8,971 nucleotides of DNA, from assembly GCA_023412515.1 (NCBI GenBank), contig JAEYNO010000162.1, positions 1-8,971 on the forward strand, written 5' to 3'. The translations under genes were made by a program, and so were the position numbers. The stretch is from Actinomycetes bacterium. Its GTDB lineage: Bacteria; Actinomycetota; Actinomycetes; Actinomycetales; Cellulomonadaceae. The notes below the pieces were generated by a model. That model ran no database searches. It saw only the letters and a program-made list of their open reading frames with translations, and had not been told where the DNA came from. Every line of letters begins with the position of its first letter. Within the stretch, counting starts at the first letter, position 1. Shown here piece after piece: positions 6,215 to 8,971 of this stretch.

Positions 6215-7009
6215 TCAGGTGACGGTGTGCGCCTGGAACCGCGCGATCTTCGCGAACTCCTCGGGGTCGAGGCTCGCGCCACCGACCAGCGCGCCGTCCA
6301 CGTCGGGCTTGGCCATGATCGACGCGACGTTCGAGGACTTCACCGAGCCGCCGTACAGCACGCGCACGGCGTCGGCCGTGGCCTGGTCGTACAGCTCGGC
6401 GATGCGCACGCGGATCGCCTCGCACAGCTCCTGGGCGTCCTCGGGCGTCGCGGTCTCGCCCGTGCCGATGGCCCACACGGGCTCGTAGGCGACGACGAGG
6501 CCCGCGACCTGCTCGGCCGTCAGGCCCTCGAGCGCACCGTCGAGCTGCGCCAGCGTGTGCGGCACGTGCTCGGACGCCTTGCGCACCTCGAGCGGCTCGC
6601 CGACGCACACGATCGGGACGAGGCCCGCGCCGAGCGCCGACTTCACCTTGGCGTTGACGACGGCCTCGTCCTCGTGGTGGTACTGCCGACGCTCCGAGTG
6701 GCCGACGGCCACGTAGGTGCAGCCGAGCTTCGACAGGAACAGCGGCGAGATCTCGCCGGTGTACGCGCCGGACTCGTGCGCCGACACGTCCTGCGCGCCG
6801 TAGACGAGCTCGAGCTTGTCGGCGTCCACGAGGGTCTGCACGCTGCGCAGGTCCGTGAACGGCACGAGCACCGCGACCTCGACGGCCGCGTAGTCGTGCT
6901 TGGCGTCGCGCAGGCTCCACGCGAGCTTCTGCACGGTGTGCGTCGCCTGGTGGTGGTCCAGGTTCATCTTCCAGTTGCCCGCCATGAGCGGGGTGCGGGT
7001 GGTCGCCAC
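6215..7009 (-). CDS. tpiA: Triosephosphate isomerase
   Basis: TpiA interconverts dihydroxyacetone phosphate and glyceraldehyde 3-phosphate in glycolysis. The 264-residue product is a complete TIM barrel. It shows GNWKMN (11-16) with Lys14, the electrophilic His104 in VGHSERRQ, the catalytic base Glu176 in AYEPVWAIGTG, and the phosphate-binding YGGSVK (219-224) and LVGGASL near the end. The start is GTG at 7009, only 2 bases after the pgk stop, with GGAGGA (complement at 7016-7021) lying inside the pgk 3' end at 6-base spacing. This implies translational coupling to pgk. The open frame continues upstream within the pgk region, but that part is a shadow and lacks family similarity. Nothing unusual is seen in the active site. 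Confidence 0.97.
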   Translation of the reverse strand: MATTRTPLMAGNWKMNLDHHQATHTVQKLAWSLRDAKHDYAAVEVAVLVPFTDLRSVQTLVDADKLELVYGAQDVSAHESGAYTGEISPLFLSKLGCTYVAVGHSERRQYHHEDEAVVNAKVKSALGAGLVPIVCVGEPLEVRKASEHVPHTLAQLDGALEGLTAEQVAGLVVAYEPVWAIGTGETATPEDAQELCEAIRVRIAELYDQATADAVRVLYGGSVKSSNVASIMAKPDVDGALVGGASLDPEEFAKIARFQAHTVT

Positions 7010-7011
7010 GA

Positions 7012-8199
7012 TCAGTCCTCCAGGACAGCGATGCCGGGGAGGGTCTTGCCCTCGAGAAGCTCCAGCGACGCGCCGCCGCCGGTGGAGATGTGGCCGAAGC
7101 CGGCCTCGTCGAAGCCGAGCAGGCGCACGGCCGCGGCGGAGTCGCCGCCGCCGACGATCGAGAAGCCGTCGGTGTCGACCAGCGCCTGCGCGACGGCCTT
7201 GGTGCCCTCGGCGTACGCGGGACGCTCGAACACGCCCATGGGGCCGTTCCACGCGATGGTCTTCGCCGCGAGGATCGCCTCGCGGAACAGCGCGGCCGAC
7301 TTCGGGCCGATGTCCAGGCCCATCGTGCCGGCCGGGATCGCGTCGACCGCGACGACCTGGTAGTCGTCCGAGCCGAACTCGGGGGCGACGAGCGTGTCGA
7401 CGGGCAGGACGATCTCGACGCCGGCCTCCTGCGCCTGCGCGAGGTAGCCCTTGACCGTCTCGACCTGGTCCTCCTCGAGCAGCGAGGAACCGACCTCGTG
7501 GCCCTGGGCCTTGAGGAACGTGAACATCATGCCGCCGCCGATGAGCAGCTTGTCTGCCTTGGTGATGAGGTTGCCGATGACGCCGAGCTTGTCGGACACC
7601 TTGGCGCCGCCGAGCACGACGACGTAGGGGCGCTCGGGGTCCTCGACGGCCTTGCGCAGCGCCTCGACCTCGGCCAGGACGAGCGTGCCGGCGGCGTGCG
7701 GGAGACGCAGCGCGACGTCGTAGACCGACGCCTGCTTGCGATGCACCACGCCGAAGCCGTCGGACACGAACGCGTCCGCGAGGGACGCGAGCTCGTCGGC
7801 CAGCGCGCCGCGCTCGGCGTCGTCCTTCGACGTCTCGCGCGCGTCGAAGCGGACGTTCTCGAGCAGGGCGACCTGCCCGTCCTCGAGCGCCGCGACGGTC
7901 GCCTTGGCGGACTCGCCGACGAGGTCCTCGGCCAGCGCGACGGGCTGCCCGAGCAGCTCGCCGAGCCGGGCCGCGACGGGCGCGAGCGAGTACTTCGCCT
8001 CGGGCGCGCCCTTCGGGCGACCGAGGTGCGCGACGACGACCACGCGCGCACCCTGCGCGGTCAGCGCCTGCAGCGTGGGCAGCGCGGCGCGGATGCGGCC
8101 GTCGTCGGTGATGGTCGTGCCGTCGAGCGGCACGTTGAAGTCGGAGCGGACGAGCACGCGCTTGCCGCGCAGGTCGCCCAGGTCCTCGATGGTCTTCAT
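7012..8199 (-). CDS. pgk: Phosphoglycerate kinase
   Basis: Pgk transfers the acyl phosphate of 1,3-bisphosphoglycerate to ADP, giving 3-phosphoglycerate and ATP. The 395-residue product has the normal length for the bacterial enzyme. The N-terminal substrate domain shows VLVRSDFNVPL (15-25), AHLGRPKG (57-64) and DGFGVVHRKQAS. The C-terminal nucleotide domain shows VLGGAKVSDKLGVI (195-208), GPMGVFE (319-325) and the glycine-rich GGGDSAAAV (350-358). ATG 8199 is preceded by AGGGAGA (complement 8208-8214) 8 bases away. The 164-base gap to gap upstream carries three hairpins, while tpiA follows after 2 bases. pgk and tpiA are therefore tightly linked and may be expressed partly independently of gap. 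No anomalies are seen. Confidence 0.97.
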   Translation of the reverse strand: MKTIEDLGDLRGKRVLVRSDFNVPLDGTTITDDGRIRAALPTLQALTAQGARVVVVAHLGRPKGAPEAKYSLAPVAARLGELLGQPVALAEDLVGESAKATVAALEDGQVALLENVRFDARETSKDDAERGALADELASLADAFVSDGFGVVHRKQASVYDVALRLPHAAGTLVLAEVEALRKAVEDPERPYVVVLGGAKVSDKLGVIGNLITKADKLLIGGGMMFTFLKAQGHEVGSSLLEEDQVETVKGYLAQAQEAGVEIVLPVDTLVAPEFGSDDYQVVAVDAIPAGTMGLDIGPKSAALFREAILAAKTIAWNGPMGVFERPAYAEGTKAVAQALVDTDGFSIVGGGDSAAAVRLLGFDEAGFGHISTGGGASLELLEGKTLPGIAVLED

Positions 8200-8218
8200 G
8201 GTCGGTGTCTCCCTCGCT

Positions 8219-8237
8219 GCCGCCGGTGCTCGGCGGC
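8219..8237 (-). promoter_or_regulatory. Hairpin next to the pgk ribosome site
   Basis: GCCGCCG (8219-8225) and CGGCGGC (8231-8237) form a 7-base-pair stem with a 5-base loop. On the pgk mRNA it ends 4 bases before the AGGGAGA ribosome site. It could influence ribosome access or protect a processed 5' end. Function is inferred; GC-rich spacers make short stems fairly common. Confidence 0.3.
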
Positions 8238-8244
8238 TCGGACT

Positions 8245-8261
8245 CCCCCGCGGCGCGGGGG
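8245..8261 (-). terminator. Short GC hairpin in the gap-pgk spacer
   Basis: CCCCCGC (8245-8251) and GCGGGGG (8255-8261) form a perfect 7-base-pair stem with a 3-base loop. It lies between the larger post-gap hairpin and the hairpin near the pgk ribosome site. It may be a second terminator stem or an attenuation element. Confidence 0.35.
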
Positions 8262-8295
8262 CACGGCCGTGGGGCGTCGAGCCCCGGACACGGCA

Positions 8296-8340
8296 GCGTC
8301 CGCGTGCACCGGGCCGGGTGGCCTCGGCGCACGCGGACGC
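8296..8340 (-). terminator. Hairpin downstream of gap
   Basis: GCGTCCGCGTGC (8296-8307) and GCACGCGGACGC (8329-8340) are perfect 12-base complements around a 21-base loop. On the minus strand the stem begins 23 bases after the gap stop. Placement and strength fit a terminator or 3'-end stabiliser for gap. It has no U-run, so partial readthrough into pgk is plausible. Confidence 0.55.
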
Positions 8341-8363
8341 ATGGACTGCCTACGGTGCGAGCG

Positions 8364-8971
8364 TCAGAGACGCGCGCCCACGTACTCCGTCAGCTTGACG
8401 AGGCTGCTCGAGTAGCCCCACTCGTTGTCGTACCAGGCGATGATCTTGACCTGGTCGCCGATCACCTTGGTGAGCTTCGCGTCGAAGATGCTCTGGTGCG
8501 GGTTCGTCACGATGTCCGAGGAGACGATCTCGTCCTCGGTGTACTCGAGCGTGCCCTTGAGCGGACCCTCGGCGGCGGCCTTGACCGCGGCGTTGACCTC
8601 CTCGACCGTGACCTCGCGCGAGGCGGTGAAGGTCAGGTCGGTGGCCGAGCCGGTGATCGTCGGCACGCGGAGCGCGAAGCCGTCGAGCTTGCCCTTGAGC
8701 TCGGGCAGGACGAGCGCCACGGCCTTGGCCGCACCGGTCGTCGTCGGGACGATGTTCTGCGCGGCGGCGCGGGCGCGACGCAGGTCGCGGTGCGGGCCGT
8801 CCTGCAGGTTCTGGTCGCCCGTGTAGGCGTGGATCGTGGTCATGAGACCACGCTCGATGCCGATCGCGTCGTTGAGCGCCTTGGCCACGGGGGCGAGGCA
8901 GTTCGTGGTGCAGGACGCGTTCGAGATGATGTGCTGCGTGGCCGGGTCGTAGTCGGTGTGGTTCACGCCGA
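8364..8971 (-). CDS. gap: Glyceraldehyde-3-phosphate dehydrogenase, C-terminal part (cut by window edge)
   Basis: This enzyme oxidatively phosphorylates glyceraldehyde 3-phosphate to 1,3-bisphosphoglycerate with NAD. Only the last 201 residues are in the window; the family is usually about 335 residues, so roughly 130 N-terminal residues including the Rossmann fold lie to the right. The part seen begins with GVNHTDYD and contains the catalytic cysteine in ISNASCTTNCLAP (codon at 8910-8912) and the active-site histidine region TIHAYTGDQ. The phosphate-site region IVPTTTGAAKAV and the C-terminal WYDNEWGYSSSLV follow. The GTG at 8966 is an internal valine, not the start. The gene leads the glycolytic cluster upstream of pgk. 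Cofactor specificity residues are outside the window. Confidence 0.97.
   Translation of the reverse strand, partial: GVNHTDYDPATQHIISNASCTTNCLAPVAKALNDAIGIERGLMTTIHAYTGDQNLQDGPHRDLRRARAAAQNIVPTTTGAAKAVALVLPELKGKLDGFALRVPTITGSATDLTFTASREVTVEEVNAAVKAAAEGPLKGTLEYTEDEIVSSDIVTNPHQSIFDAKLTKVIGDQVKIIAWYDNEWGYSSSLVKLTEYVGARL

Noticed and set aside
7090..8415. A 441-codon plus-strand frame opposite pgk
   Set aside because: Mirror translation of pgk codons with a repetitive Asp/Leu/Arg/Val pattern and no ribosome site; not a gene.

Overview
The window is chromosomal DNA from a very GC-rich actinobacterium. Its RbpA protein is found only in Actinobacteria, and OpcA is characteristic of actinobacteria and cyanobacteria. 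Strong G/C third-position bias, GTG starts and the gene order tal-zwf-opcA-pgl facing rbpA-secG-tpiA-pgk-gap suggest a Cellulomonas-like member of the Micrococcales. The genus is an inference from GC content and protein style; I could not run a search.

Plus-strand half (1-5289): a short leader is followed by transaldolase (tal), glucose-6-phosphate dehydrogenase (zwf) and its partner OpcA (opcA). Each junction is a 4-base GTGA overlap, so the three are almost certainly translated together. A strong hairpin separates opcA from the fourth gene. That gene reads as one 490-residue protein: a full-length 6-phosphogluconolactonase (pgl) followed by a full-length cation-dependent SAM O-methyltransferase. 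This domain fusion is the most unusual thing in the window. The transketolase gene usually found upstream would lie just off the left edge.

Centre (5290-5379): two convergent transcription units meet at a 38-base perfect palindrome, which probably acts as a bidirectional terminator.

Minus-strand half (8971 down to 5380): gap (5' end cut by the window edge), pgk, tpiA, secG and rbpA, in transcription order. pgk and tpiA are 2 bases apart and look translationally coupled. secG and rbpA are 12 bases apart. Hairpins lie in the gap-pgk and tpiA-secG spacers, so this is probably a set of sub-operons (gap / pgk-tpiA / secG-rbpA), possibly with readthrough.

Together the genes encode the oxidative and part of the non-oxidative pentose phosphate pathway on one strand. 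The other strand carries lower glycolysis (triose phosphate to 3-phosphoglycerate), a Sec translocon subunit and a general RNA polymerase regulator. I see no mobile element, CRISPR array, tRNA, rRNA or sign of recent transfer. Apart from the Pgl-methyltransferase fusion and the strong intergenic hairpins, this is ordinary core-metabolism DNA.
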